Source: Chloroflexota bacterium (GTDB lineage Bacteria > Chloroflexota > Anaerolineae > Anaerolineales > Villigracilaceae). Taken from it: a stretch of 64,000 bases of DNA. Under the pieces are notes generated by a model. That model saw only the letters and a program-made list of their open reading frames with translations. It made no database searches and was not told where the DNA came from. The stretch is from the NCBI GenBank assembly GCA_019873655.1, contig JAIOAU010000002.1, positions 1-64,000 of the forward strand, written 5' to 3'. The stretch's first letter is position 1. Every line of letters starts with the position of its first letter. Shown piece after piece: positions 16,173-25,080 of the stretch. The position numbers and the translations under genes were made by a program.

Positions 16173-17030
16173 TCACTCCACGCCAGCCATATAGTTGAGG
16201 GCTACGGTGCCCGGGCCGGCGTGCGTACCGATGACCGGGCTGAGCGGGACGCACAACTGTTCGATGGGTTTCATGCGCTCGCAGGCGGCCGCGAGCATGG
16301 TCTGCGCTTCGGCTTCGGCGCCGGCGTGGGAGGCGGCCAGCCGCAGCGGGGTCCGGCCGCCGACCCGGCTCGCTACCAGGTCGAGCATTCGTTCGATGGC
16401 CTTGGCTTTGGTGCGCACTTTCTCGACCGGTTCGATTTGTCCATCGCGTATTTCGAGAAGGGGCTTGATGTTCAGCATCGTGCCGAGCAGGGCTTGCGCT
16501 CCGCCGATGCGCCCGCCGCGGCGCAGGAATTCGAGCGTCTCGACGACGAAGATGACCCCGCTGTTGTCGCGGGCGTGTTCGGCGATCTTGCGGACGCTGG
16601 CGAGGGATTCGCCGGCCTGGGCGGCGCGCGCCGCCGTCAGCACCGGCCAGCCCATTGCCATGGTGGTGAAGAGCGAATCGACCACGGCGATCTTTTCGGC
16701 CGCGCCCGGAATTTCTTTGCGCGCCTGAAGAGCCGATTGGTAGGAGCCGGAAAATTTCGACGAGATGAACATGGCGAAGATGTCACAACCTTGTTCGAGG
16801 AGCGATTGGAAGGCTCCTTTGACCTGCTCGACCGTCAACTGCGAGGTGGTGGGCATCGTTTTTGCTTTGGGCAGGCGGTCGTAGAATGCTTGCGGGGTGA
16901 TGTCTACGCCATCGCGCAGGACTTCTTCTCCCCATACAACTGCCAAGGGAAGGACGGTGATATGATATTTCTCAATGAGTTCCTGGGGTAAGTAGGCAGT
17001 GCTGTCGGTGACTACGGCGACTTTTGACAT
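16173..17030 (-). CDS. DegV-family fatty-acid-binding protein, second copy
   Basis: A 285-residue paralogue of the neighbouring DegV protein with the same landmarks: VAVVTDSTAYLPQELIEKY, MPTTSQLTVEQ, SSKFSGSYQSALQAR and VIGTHAGPGTVALNYMAGVE. GGGAGGAAATTGCC precedes the ATG. Divergence between copies lies mainly in the region that lines the acyl pocket in known FakB proteins. The pair may therefore bind different fatty acids, as FakB1 and FakB2 do (inference). Each copy has its own terminator. Confidence 0.9.
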   Translation of the reverse strand: MSKVAVVTDSTAYLPQELIEKYHITVLPLAVVWGEEVLRDGVDITPQAFYDRLPKAKTMPTTSQLTVEQVKGAFQSLLEQGCDIFAMFISSKFSGSYQSALQARKEIPGAAEKIAVVDSLFTTMAMGWPVLTAARAAQAGESLASVRKIAEHARDNSGVIFVVETLEFLRRGGRIGGAQALLGTMLNIKPLLEIRDGQIEPVEKVRTKAKAIERMLDLVASRVGGRTPLRLAASHAGAEAEAQTMLAAACERMKPIEQLCVPLSPVIGTHAGPGTVALNYMAGVE

Positions 17031-17234
17031 GGCAATTTCCTCCCGGCGAATGGTGATGAATTAAGGCTGGCAGGATTTTACTTGATAGCCCGTCCGGCGG
17101 CAATCCCGAGGAACTGTTTTGAGGTCTTATCCGAAAGGGAAGGCGCAGCGCGCTGAGCGAAAAGCAAGTTGCCGAGTCGCTCTGACGCTTGTCAAATCGG
17201 GGAGCGGCGGGTATAATCCCGACTTGCTTTGGTT

Positions 17235-17309
17235 CGGGGCGTGGCTCAGCCCGGTTAGAGCGCTGCGTTCGGGACGCAGAGGTCGGCGGTTCAATTCCGC
17301 CCGCCCCGA
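17235..17309 (+). tRNA. tRNA-Pro, anticodon CGG
   Basis: A full 75-nt cloverleaf. Acceptor CGGGGCG pairs with CGCCCCG, the D stem is GCTC/GAGC, the anticodon stem is CTGCG/CGCAG with loop TTCGGGA (anticodon CGG), and the T stem is GGCGG/CCGCC with loop TTCAATT. C1 and discriminator A73 are the Pro identity pattern. The gene encodes A then CA but no full CCA, so the end is completed by CCA-adding enzyme. Confidence 0.96.
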
Positions 17310-17318
17310 CAGGTCGTA

Positions 17319-17351
17319 CCGCTGACCGAGAAGGTCGGCGGTTTCTTTTTT
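17319..17351 (+). terminator. Intrinsic terminator after tRNA-Pro
   Basis: CCGCTGACC pairs with GGTCGGCGG (9 bp, one wobble) around a 5-base loop, followed by TTTCTTTTTT. Confidence 0.82.
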
Positions 17352-17454
17352 GCTCGCAATCCCTCGCCAGTAGGTGGTAATTCTGGCGGGTTTTGGTACA
17401 ATGTGTCGGCGAGGGCGGTCCGAGCAATCCAGTTCATTACAAGGAGAACTGTGC

Positions 17455-18912
17455 ATGATTGAAACCATCAAACAACAGATTGAACGGCTCAAAGCGCAGG
17501 GCGCTACCTATGTGGACGCCCGCTGGTATCCTTTCGAAGAGGCCAATCGGCTGTTCATGCTGAACGGCAATTTGAAGGACGCTTCGTATTCGCGCGAGAG
17601 CGGTGTGGGCGTGCGCGTGCTCTACAAGGGCGCGTGGGGCTTTTCCGCTTCGTCGGACTTGAGCGACCTCCGGGCCCTGTTCGACAAGGCCTTCGACAAC
17701 GCCCGGGTTGCGGCCGAACGGGTGACTTTTCCGGTTCGTCTGGCAGAAAAGGATGCCATCCAGGCCCAGTTTGCCAGTCCGTGTGAGATCAACCCCTTCG
17801 AGGTGCCGCTGGCCGAGAAAGTCGCTTTTCTGAAAGAGATGGATTCCAAACTCGATCAGGAAGGCGTTTTCCTGCGCATGGCGCAACTCCACTTCGTCCG
17901 CAAGCAGATTGTCTTCCTCGATTCGGAGGGCAGTCAAATCGAGAAACAGATCACCGAAGTCTTTGCCAGCATGGAAGTGAATGGACGGGATGCGCAAGGA
18001 GTGACCCACGAGCGCAAGTTCCGGCTGGGCCAGCAGGGTCGCCCCACGCGCGGCTGGGAGTCGATTGACCGCGAACTGTTCAGTCAGCACGCTGAGCGCA
18101 TTGTGCGCGAGTTGCAGGAATTGCTGGTCGCCGAAGATTGTCCCAAGGAAGACCGCTCGGTCATCCTGTTGCCCGGCATTATGTATTTGCAAACTCATGA
18201 GACCATCGGCCACGCCCTCGAACTGGACCGCATCCTGGGCTACGAATTGTCGTTCGCGGGCGGCTCCTTCGTCACCCTGGACGATTTCGGCAAACTGCGC
18301 TACGGCTCTGAAAAATTGACCGTCCGCGCCGACGCGACTGTCCCCAATTCTCCCGGCAGTTTTGGGTACGACGACGACGGCGTCCCGGCGCAGAACAATC
18401 TCCTGATCGATAAGGGCATCCTGGTCGGGGCGATCACCGGCCGCCAGATGGTCGAGGAGGCCAACGCCCGCGCCCGCCGACAGATTTTCGCCGGAAGCAG
18501 CGGCGCCAATCGCGCCACCTCCTTCTACCGCGTGCCCATCGAACGCATGACCAACATCAACATTGACCCCGGGACGGACGGCACGCTGGACGACATCATC
18601 GCCAAGACCGAGCGCGGCATCGTCCTCGACGGCGACCGCTCCTGGTCTATCGGATCGAACCGCGAGCAGTTCCATTTTGCCACTGAGATTGGCTGGCTGG
18701 TCGAAGACGGCCGCAAGACCAGGGTGGTCAAGAACGCCACGTACAAGGGCTTCACTCTGCCGTTCTGGAATTCCCTTTCTGCGGTGGGCGATGCCTCCAC
18801 CTGGGAACTGCGGTACGTGGACAACTGCGGAAAAGGACAGCCCAACCAAATCATGCAACTGGGGCACGGAATCCCGGTCTGCCGCTTCGACAACGTCAGA
18901 ATAGGAGAATAG
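17455..18912 (+). CDS. tldD: TldD-family metalloprotease
   Basis: A 485-residue PmbA/TldD superfamily protease. The zinc motif HETIGH (HExxxH) lies in MYLQTHETIGHALELDRIL, which marks the catalytic TldD subunit. GYDDDGVPAQNNLLIDKGIL and a glycine-rich C-terminal half are family-typical. ATG 17455 has ACAAGGAGAAC upstream; TACAAT about 55 bases upstream is a likely -10. It is followed after two bases by the partner subunit. TldD/TldE complexes digest unfolded peptides and mature some RiPP leaders; no RiPP precursor is evident here. Confidence 0.92.
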   Translation: MIETIKQQIERLKAQGATYVDARWYPFEEANRLFMLNGNLKDASYSRESGVGVRVLYKGAWGFSASSDLSDLRALFDKAFDNARVAAERVTFPVRLAEKDAIQAQFASPCEINPFEVPLAEKVAFLKEMDSKLDQEGVFLRMAQLHFVRKQIVFLDSEGSQIEKQITEVFASMEVNGRDAQGVTHERKFRLGQQGRPTRGWESIDRELFSQHAERIVRELQELLVAEDCPKEDRSVILLPGIMYLQTHETIGHALELDRILGYELSFAGGSFVTLDDFGKLRYGSEKLTVRADATVPNSPGSFGYDDDGVPAQNNLLIDKGILVGAITGRQMVEEANARARRQIFAGSSGANRATSFYRVPIERMTNINIDPGTDGTLDDIIAKTERGIVLDGDRSWSIGSNREQFHFATEIGWLVEDGRKTRVVKNATYKGFTLPFWNSLSAVGDASTWELRYVDNCGKGQPNQIMQLGHGIPVCRFDNVRIGE

Positions 18913-18914
18913 CC

Positions 18915-20303
18915 GTGAAGGACCGAATCTTGCAAACCCTGCGCGACTTGCGCGCCTATGCCCTGGCGAAGGGACGCACCGTCGAAATTGACTACCACGA
19001 AGAGACGAGCAGCCTGATGCGCTTCGCCAATTCGGCCATTTCTCTGAACACCAATGAACACCTGATTCGTCTCAACATTACGGCCTATGATGGTTCTCGC
19101 AAGCGCGCCAGTTACGAGTTAATTACCGACCTGGATAAATTCGACGAGATGAAACAGGCCGTGGACATTGCCGCCGAGATGGCGCAGGTGGCTCAGCCCC
19201 TGGCTTACGAACCGACGCCGACCGTCTTTGCTGAGTCGTTTGTTGATGAGAGCGGCTACGACGCCGCGCTGGCCGAATTGGACAACGCCGAAAAACTGGC
19301 GTATTTCAACCGCGTCGCCGCCGACCTGGAGACGGACGAAATCAGGCTTTCGGGCATCTTCTCGAACGGCGCGACGACGATTGCCCAAATCAACACCCAC
19401 GCCGACCATGCCCAATACTTCAAGTTCTCGGACGCCCAGGTGACGGCCGTCCTGGCCCACGCGCGGCTCAAGTGGGAAGTGTTGACCGGTCAATCGGCCT
19501 GGCGCAAAGCGGACCTCGATCCTGCTCCCCTGCACCGCGATCTGGCCTTCCTGCTCGAGCGTTATCAGCAGGACCCGCCCTTGCAATTGCCGCTTGGCGC
19601 TTACGACATCGTCTTCGGGGCCGAGGCCATTGCCGACTTGCTCAATTTCATGAATTGGATCGGCTTCAACGGCGGTTCGATGAAGCGCGGTTTCTCGATG
19701 CTCGGCGAGGACAAGGTCGGACAGAAAGTCTTGTCCGAGAAGGTGACGCTGGTGGACGACCCGGAGCGGCCCGAGACGTTCCCCTTCAAGCGCGATTTTA
19801 CCGGCATCCCGCGCCGGCCTTTCCCGCTCTTCGAGCGCGGCGTCTTCAAGGGGTTCATCTGGTATCAGGACGACGCCGACGAGTTCGGCGCCCAGCCGAC
19901 CGGTCACACTGTGATGCACACCAGCCTGGTCATGCAGGGCGGCGACCGAGACCTGGCCACTCTAGAAGACCTGGTTCGCATGCCGCGCCAGAAAGACCTG
20001 CTTTACATTCCTTATCTGCATTACATGAACCTGGTCAATCCTTCGCGCGGGGTCGTCACGGGCAGTTCACGCTTCGGGGCGCTGTTCTTGAAGAAAGACG
20101 GTTCGACCGCGGTGCCGTATAACGTCCGCCTGACTCAGAGTTTGCTGGATATTTTCGGCGACAAAGTGGCCTGGCTTTCGAAGCAGACAGAGGTCTGCAA
20201 CACCTCGATGAGTTACGGGCCGCGCAATCCGCGGGCGATCGTCGTGCCGCGCTTTATGTGCGTCGAGGGGCTGGAAATCTCGCATTCCAACACCTCCTAT
20301 TAG
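18915..20303 (+). CDS. TldE/PmbA-like partner of TldD
   Basis: A 462-residue PmbA/TldD-superfamily protein lacking HExxxH, as expected for the non-catalytic TldE subunit. It shares the fold with its neighbour (LLNFMNWIGFNGGSMKRGFS; a C-terminal PRNPRAIVVPRF). It starts with GTG two bases after the tldD stop, so the subunits are translated together. A heterodimeric tunnel protease with tldD is the expected assembly. Confidence 0.88.
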   Translation: MKDRILQTLRDLRAYALAKGRTVEIDYHEETSSLMRFANSAISLNTNEHLIRLNITAYDGSRKRASYELITDLDKFDEMKQAVDIAAEMAQVAQPLAYEPTPTVFAESFVDESGYDAALAELDNAEKLAYFNRVAADLETDEIRLSGIFSNGATTIAQINTHADHAQYFKFSDAQVTAVLAHARLKWEVLTGQSAWRKADLDPAPLHRDLAFLLERYQQDPPLQLPLGAYDIVFGAEAIADLLNFMNWIGFNGGSMKRGFSMLGEDKVGQKVLSEKVTLVDDPERPETFPFKRDFTGIPRRPFPLFERGVFKGFIWYQDDADEFGAQPTGHTVMHTSLVMQGGDRDLATLEDLVRMPRQKDLLYIPYLHYMNLVNPSRGVVTGSSRFGALFLKKDGSTAVPYNVRLTQSLLDIFGDKVAWLSKQTEVCNTSMSYGPRNPRAIVVPRFMCVEGLEISHSNTSY

Positions 20304-20334
20304 GCTCTTGCCCGCTGACAAGTCGGCGAATCGA

Positions 20335-20365
20335 CGGACCCGGTCTCTTCGAGAGGCCGGGTCCG
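20335..20365. terminator. Hairpin between convergent tldE and MFS genes
   Basis: CGGACCCGG pairs with CCGGGTCCG over nine bases, and the interior CTCT/AGAG can extend the stem. No T-run follows on either side, so any termination would be atypical. Confidence 0.5.
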
Positions 20366-20385
20366 TGATAAGTCCGTTGCGTGGA

Positions 20386-21762
20386 TTAATCGGCGGGCGT
20401 CAGGTCTATGCTGCGGCGGGCGCGGATTTGTTCGCGCGTCTCGTGATGCGCTTGCCGGCTGAGGGGGTAGAACAGGGCAAAGGCAATCCCGCCAATCAAA
20501 AAGATCGAAGGCAGCGGCCCCATCAAGAATCGGATGGCGTTGACCGCCGATTCGGGCTGCGACGCGCTGTTGGGGAGGAAGCCGCTGGCGTCTAGCAGCA
20601 ACAAGACCAGCGGCAGGGCGATCGAGACGGCCACCTTGCGGAAGAGCGTCACCAGGGCGTAGAACATGCCCTCGTGCCGCGCCCCCGATTCCAGTTCGTC
20701 CACTTCGACCGCGTCGGGAATCATCGCCCAGGTCAGCACGTGGACGGCCGAGACGCCTATCCCCGCCAGCGCGGCCAAAATCAACACGATGACCAGCCCC
20801 AGCGTCGGCGGGATGAAGATGAGGGTGACCATGACTGCCGAGAGGAAGAGCATTCCAAAGATGTAGGCCTTGCGCTTGTCGGTTTTCTTGGCCGCCCAGA
20901 CCCAAAAGGGCAGGACGAAGATAGCAGTGATGAACACCACCCCGGCCACAATGGGCGCTTCTTGTTCCATGCCCATGCGGTATTCCAGGAAATAGAACAA
21001 CTGATTTTCGATGACCGACATCGCCGTCCAGGTGAAGAGAAAGATGCCCATGGCAAAGATAAAGGGCCGGTTTTTGCGCGCCGCCCGCAGCGATTCCCGC
21101 AGGGTGGGCGGGGTCTGGGCGATGTATTCGGGCTTTTCGCGCGTCCCGAAAAAGGTCAGCAGGAGCGGGAGCGAGGCCGCCGCGGCGAAGATGGCGCCCA
21201 TCATCAGCGTCCGGTCGGCGTTTTCGGGGATGGTCTCGCCGATGATGGCCAGGGGGACGACGAAGGCCACCAGTCCGCCGATCAGCGAGAAGGCCATGCG
21301 GTAACTGGTCAGTGAGGTGCGCTCGTCGTAGTCCTGAGTCAGTTCGGGGGTCAGGGCGAAGTAGGGCATGGTCACCACGGTGACCATCGTGTCGAAAAAG
21401 AAGAAGGCCAGGGCGTAGTAACCGGTCAACAGCCACTGATTCTCGAAGGGCGGGATCCACCACATCATCAGGAAGGACAGGCCAAAGGGGATGAATCCGA
21501 AGAGCAGGTAGGGGCGGCGGCGGCCCCAGCGGGTGCGCGTCCGGTCGCACAGGTAGCCGATGATGGGGTCGTTGATGTAATCCCAGGATTTGCCGACGAA
21601 AATCGCCAGCGCGGCCAGGCGCGCCGGCAGGCCGACGATGTCGGTCATGAAAATGGCAAACAGGACGGCCACGCACGAATCGACGAAAGCGAAGCCGAAA
21701 TCGGCCGAGCCGTAGGCCAGTTTGGTGTACCAGGGCAGACGATCGGAGGAAGATATGTGCAT
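20386..21762 (-). CDS. MFS transporter, GPH (glycoside-pentoside-hexuronide) cation symporter type
   Basis: A 458-residue integral membrane protein with about 12 predicted helices. The family motif is in the first cytoplasmic loop: DPIIGYLCDRTRTRWGRRRP. A second conserved stretch, YDERTSLTSYRM, also matches GPH symporters such as MelB and XynB-type carriers. Substrate is probably a sugar or glycoside taken up with sodium or protons. CAAGGAG lies upstream of the ATG. It stands alone, with no glycosidase beside it. Confidence 0.85.
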   Translation of the reverse strand: MHISSSDRLPWYTKLAYGSADFGFAFVDSCVAVLFAIFMTDIVGLPARLAALAIFVGKSWDYINDPIIGYLCDRTRTRWGRRRPYLLFGFIPFGLSFLMMWWIPPFENQWLLTGYYALAFFFFDTMVTVVTMPYFALTPELTQDYDERTSLTSYRMAFSLIGGLVAFVVPLAIIGETIPENADRTLMMGAIFAAAASLPLLLTFFGTREKPEYIAQTPPTLRESLRAARKNRPFIFAMGIFLFTWTAMSVIENQLFYFLEYRMGMEQEAPIVAGVVFITAIFVLPFWVWAAKKTDKRKAYIFGMLFLSAVMVTLIFIPPTLGLVIVLILAALAGIGVSAVHVLTWAMIPDAVEVDELESGARHEGMFYALVTLFRKVAVSIALPLVLLLLDASGFLPNSASQPESAVNAIRFLMGPLPSIFLIGGIAFALFYPLSRQAHHETREQIRARRSIDLTPAD

Positions 21763-21781
21763 CGAAGGCTCCTTGTCAGGC

Positions 21782-22903
21782 TCAGAGATGTCGTTTGTAC
21801 GAACGGTGCCGTTTTACCCACTTCGCCCCCAGATTTTCCATATCGGAACGGCTCTTGAAGTTGATTTCGTTGACCATGACGATGTCAATGTGTTCGTATT
21901 GAGCGGCTTGCCGGATGGCTTCGTACAGGCCGGCATACAGGACGGCGTTGCCGCCCAGGTTTTGATGGGCAGGCAGCATCCCCACGCCGTTGGCAATCAG
22001 CCACTTCGTGCGCCGGGACTCGCGTTGCAGGTCGAGCAGGGCGAGGGGATGGACGCGGCCGTCATGGCGGCGGAGGGCGTCCGAGAGGTCCGGGTAGAGC
22101 AGGCCGAAACCGACGACCTGTTCTCCTTTTGCCACCAGTTTGACCAGGCGCGGGTCTGCAACGGCGATCAGCGACTCGGCCACCATTTGCATTTCTTCCT
22201 TGCTGACGGGATGCCATTCGTGCGAGCCGGCGAAGGCCTGTTCGTGGACGGCCATCACCGCCGGAGCCCAGCGGCGCATTTCGTCTTTGTTGGAAAAATG
22301 AACCAGGCGATAACCGCGCCGCTGGCTGACTTTTTCTGCTAGGGCGCGCAGACGAGGCGGCAATTCGGCGCTGGCCGGGAGATAGCCGGAGAGGTGGTCG
22401 GTCAATTTTTCGAAGCCCAGGCGGACGAGGAAATCATTGTAATAGGGGAAGTTGTAGGGGACGCCCATCACGGCGCGCTGGTCGAACCCCTCGACCAGAA
22501 CGCCGGCGGCGTCGGACCCGACCAGGCCGCGCGGACCGAGGATCGAGTCTCGCCCTCGCGCCCGCGCCCAGGCAAAGACGGCCTCGAAGAGCGCCTCGGC
22601 GACTTGAAAATCGTCCACCACGTCGAAGGCCCAGAAGAAGGCTGTTTTGACTTGGCGATAGTGATTGTGCTGGGTGTTGTGAACGGCGGCAATGCGCCCC
22701 AGCACGTCGCCGTCTGCTTCGGCCAGGAAGAAGTCGGCCGCCGAATGGCGGTAGAACGGATGCCGGGCGCGGTCCATGGCGGCGCGCATTTCGGTTTCGA
22801 GCGCCGGGCAGAAATGGGGATTTCCTTTGTAGAGTTGCAGGGGAAAACGAAGGAAACGGTCAACCTCGCGCTTGTTAGTCGTATCGATTTGGCGAATGCG
22901 CAT
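21782..22903 (-). CDS. GNAT-like acyltransferase (YghO-type)
   Basis: A 373-residue protein. The N-terminal part (about 1-190) has an acetyltransferase-like layout with FFLAEADGDVLGRIAAVHN, followed by GPRGLVGSDAAGVLVEGF. The C-terminal part contains YAGLYEAIRQAAQYEHIDIV and ends in RHRSYKRHL. This matches a widespread uncharacterised family often annotated as N-acetyltransferase or YghO. ATG 22903 is chosen because TTGGAG precedes it; an upstream TTG would add four residues. It sits beside two PlsC-like acyltransferases, which hints at lipid or envelope acylation (inference). Confidence 0.75.
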   Translation of the reverse strand: MRIRQIDTTNKREVDRFLRFPLQLYKGNPHFCPALETEMRAAMDRARHPFYRHSAADFFLAEADGDVLGRIAAVHNTQHNHYRQVKTAFFWAFDVVDDFQVAEALFEAVFAWARARGRDSILGPRGLVGSDAAGVLVEGFDQRAVMGVPYNFPYYNDFLVRLGFEKLTDHLSGYLPASAELPPRLRALAEKVSQRRGYRLVHFSNKDEMRRWAPAVMAVHEQAFAGSHEWHPVSKEEMQMVAESLIAVADPRLVKLVAKGEQVVGFGLLYPDLSDALRRHDGRVHPLALLDLQRESRRTKWLIANGVGMLPAHQNLGGNAVLYAGLYEAIRQAAQYEHIDIVMVNEINFKSRSDMENLGAKWVKRHRSYKRHL

Positions 22904-22999
22904 GAGAAACTCCAACGGTAAATTGTCGCGGCGAGAGACTCACTGCCCGGGTGCTTTCTGGATGACCGACGGTCTTGCAGGCATTGGCCGAATTATACG

Positions 23000-23911
23000 C
23001 TATTGGGCGGCCGTCGGATGGACGACTTTTGCCCATTCCATGTGTTCGGCCAGCAGGGCTTGTTCGCGCCGGATGACGGCGGGCAGGAGATCGTCGGCCG
23101 AACTCTCGGCCCGGAGCGCCTCGAGGTCGGCGCTGGGGCCGAAACTGAGGCGCGGCGTCAGCATGAGCCTGCCGGGAAACAGCAGTTGACTGATGACCTG
23201 TCCGAATTCGGAGAGGCGTTGTTTGTCGATTTGTTTGCGGCGCAGCCAGGTGAGGGGATGGCGCGCCCATTGGGGCGATACGACGCCGCTGACCACCGTC
23301 GGCAGCAGACGCAGGCCCGGGGCGTGGCGGAAGAAGAAGTCGATGCCGGGCAGCCAGGTCTCCACCGCCTCGGCCGCGCCAGCGTAGACGGCCGGATCCG
23401 GGTCGCGGTGACCGGCGCCGAAATACAGCAGCGCGCCGCCGCCGCGCAGGTGACGAATGGCGGCGCGCATGGCGGTCATGCGCTGCGCGGCGCTGTCCCG
23501 CGAAGCGAAGATGATGTGCCGCCGGGTATGAGGCAGGTTATCGAGGAAAGGGATTTCGCTCGAAATCCAGCGAATATCGGCGCGGCCCAGCCGCGAGAAA
23601 ATGACCAGGGCGTCGTACGCGCCGGGATGGTTGGACGCGATCAGCAGCGGGCCGTCGGGCGGGATGTGTTCCAGGCCGCGCGCCGGGGCCGGGTTGCAAA
23701 AATAAGAGAGCGCCCACTCGCCGGCTTTGGGCAGTCCGTCTTTGGCGACCAGCCGGTCGAAGGTCAGCCCCAGTTCGGCGAAGCGGGTCATCAGGCCGCG
23801 AAAGAGAAACCAGAAGAATTTCTGGAAAGCGGCTGTTTTGGGCAGGCCGACTGCCCCCACCATCTCGTTGATTAACGTGCGCGCCAGGAACAGCGCCTCT
23901 GAATCGGGCAT
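23000..23911 (-). CDS. PlsC-like glycerophospholipid acyltransferase
   Basis: A 303-residue protein with the acyltransferase block I as SNHPGAYD (NHx4D pattern) near residue 105. Block-III-like GGGALLYFGAGHRDPDP and a downstream Pro-containing VVSGVVSPQWARHP follow. It is longer than typical PlsC and carries a helical N-terminus. AAGGAGAAGG precedes the ATG. A paralogue lies 14 bases upstream in the same orientation. Donor and acceptor are unknown. Confidence 0.78.
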   Translation of the reverse strand: MPDSEALFLARTLINEMVGAVGLPKTAAFQKFFWFLFRGLMTRFAELGLTFDRLVAKDGLPKAGEWALSYFCNPAPARGLEHIPPDGPLLIASNHPGAYDALVIFSRLGRADIRWISSEIPFLDNLPHTRRHIIFASRDSAAQRMTAMRAAIRHLRGGGALLYFGAGHRDPDPAVYAGAAEAVETWLPGIDFFFRHAPGLRLLPTVVSGVVSPQWARHPLTWLRRKQIDKQRLSEFGQVISQLLFPGRLMLTPRLSFGPSADLEALRAESSADDLLPAVIRREQALLAEHMEWAKVVHPTAAQ

Positions 23912-23924
23912 TCTACCTTCTCCT

Positions 23925-24827
23925 TCAGGGAGTATAGCCGCCGAAGGTTTTGATGTGTTCGGCCAGCAAAGCCTTGCCGCGTGCGATCACCGCTGGCAGC
24001 AGCCGTTCTCCGGCGCTCTCTTTCCGCAGGGTTTCGACGCTGACGGGCGGGGCAAAACTCAGACGCGGCTGGAGATAGAGTTTACCGGGCTGAAACAGTT
24101 GTTGGAGAATTTGTCCGAATTCGGCCAGCCGCTGGCGGTGCCAGTCGATGCGGCGCAGACAGGTGAGCGGGTGACGCGCCCATTCCGGCGCGATCACCCC
24201 GCTGATGACGGCCAGCAACACTTGCGCTTGCGGGACCTGGCGCAGGAACAGGTCGATCGAGGGCGACCAGGCCTCGATGCGCCGCTCGGCGTGCGGATAA
24301 ACGGCCGGATCGGGGTCGATCAATCCGCTGCCGAAGAGGAGCAGCGCCGCCCCCGATTGCAGCCGCCGGATGGCCTCCCGCGCTGCCGCCATGCGGTCCT
24401 GAAGTCTCTGGCTCAGGAAGATGAGGTGTCGGCTGGCGTTGGGCAGGCTTCTCAAGAAGGGGATGTCGCTGGAGATGATGTGAACGTCGCGGCGGCCCAG
24501 GCGGGAGGGCAGGACGAGGATGTCGTACGCGCCGGGATGATTGGCTACCATCAACAGCGGCCCCTCGGCCGGGATCGTTTCTTCGCCGCGCGTTTCGACC
24601 GCCCGCACCCAGTGGCTGACCGTCCAGGCCGCGGCTGCCGGAAAGCCGTGCGTGGCGATCATGTGGTCGGCGGTCACGCAGATGGCCGAAAGGCGGTCCA
24701 CCGCCCGGGCAAACAGGGGCCGGAAGAGCCGGTGCAATTTTGGGGTTTTTGGCAGGCCGAGGGCGTTGAGAATCTCGTAGATGAGGCTGTCGCTGAGCGA
24801 GCGAATCTCGGACTCGAATTCGTTCAT
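23925..24827 (-). CDS. PlsC-like acyltransferase, second copy
   Basis: A 300-residue paralogue of the following gene: block I is ANHPGAYD, the GGGALLYFG-like block reads SGAALLLFGSGLIDPDP, and VISGVIAPEWARHP matches the same region. ATG 24827 is chosen for its length match to the paralogue and the upstream GGGAG; a longer frame reaching 25061 crosses the divergent promoter region. The gene pair forms a tandem duplication, divergent from the small membrane protein and YeiH gene. Confidence 0.78.
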   Translation of the reverse strand: MNEFESEIRSLSDSLIYEILNALGLPKTPKLHRLFRPLFARAVDRLSAICVTADHMIATHGFPAAAAWTVSHWVRAVETRGEETIPAEGPLLMVANHPGAYDILVLPSRLGRRDVHIISSDIPFLRSLPNASRHLIFLSQRLQDRMAAAREAIRRLQSGAALLLFGSGLIDPDPAVYPHAERRIEAWSPSIDLFLRQVPQAQVLLAVISGVIAPEWARHPLTCLRRIDWHRQRLAEFGQILQQLFQPGKLYLQPRLSFAPPVSVETLRKESAGERLLPAVIARGKALLAEHIKTFGGYTP

Positions 24828-24945
24828 GGCGTCTCCCAATCGACGCTTTGCGCGGCGTTTGTGTAGGGTTTCTGAATAGTTTAACATGATCCGAATATGA
24901 GCGTTGCGCGAAATGTGGAATAGAATCAAAACCGGAGGTGGATAA

Positions 24946-25071
24946 ATGGAGAAGAAACCAATCCGAATCTTGCTCAGCGAAGACGGCTGGGCAGTGATCA
25001 TTGCCTTTGTCCTGATACTTCTGGCGGTGTTGGGGGTGTTGGGCGAAAAGGGCTTGCCCATCTCGTTTTAG
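24946..25071 (+). CDS. 41-residue single-helix membrane protein beside YeiH-type transporter
   Basis: ATG 24946 follows GGAGGTG and the frame closes with TAG at 25071, ten bases before the transporter ATG. The product has a charged N-terminus (MEKKPIRILLSEDGWA), one hydrophobic helix (about residues 15-33, rich in Val, Ile and Leu) and a short tail ending GLPISF. Some longer YeiH-family proteins carry a comparable acidic-Trp helix at their N-terminus (recollection, not checked). This may be that segment encoded separately, or a small regulatory subunit. Confidence 0.7.
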   Translation: MEKKPIRILLSEDGWAVIIAFVLILLAVLGVLGEKGLPISF

Positions 25072-25080
25072 GAGGAAAAT

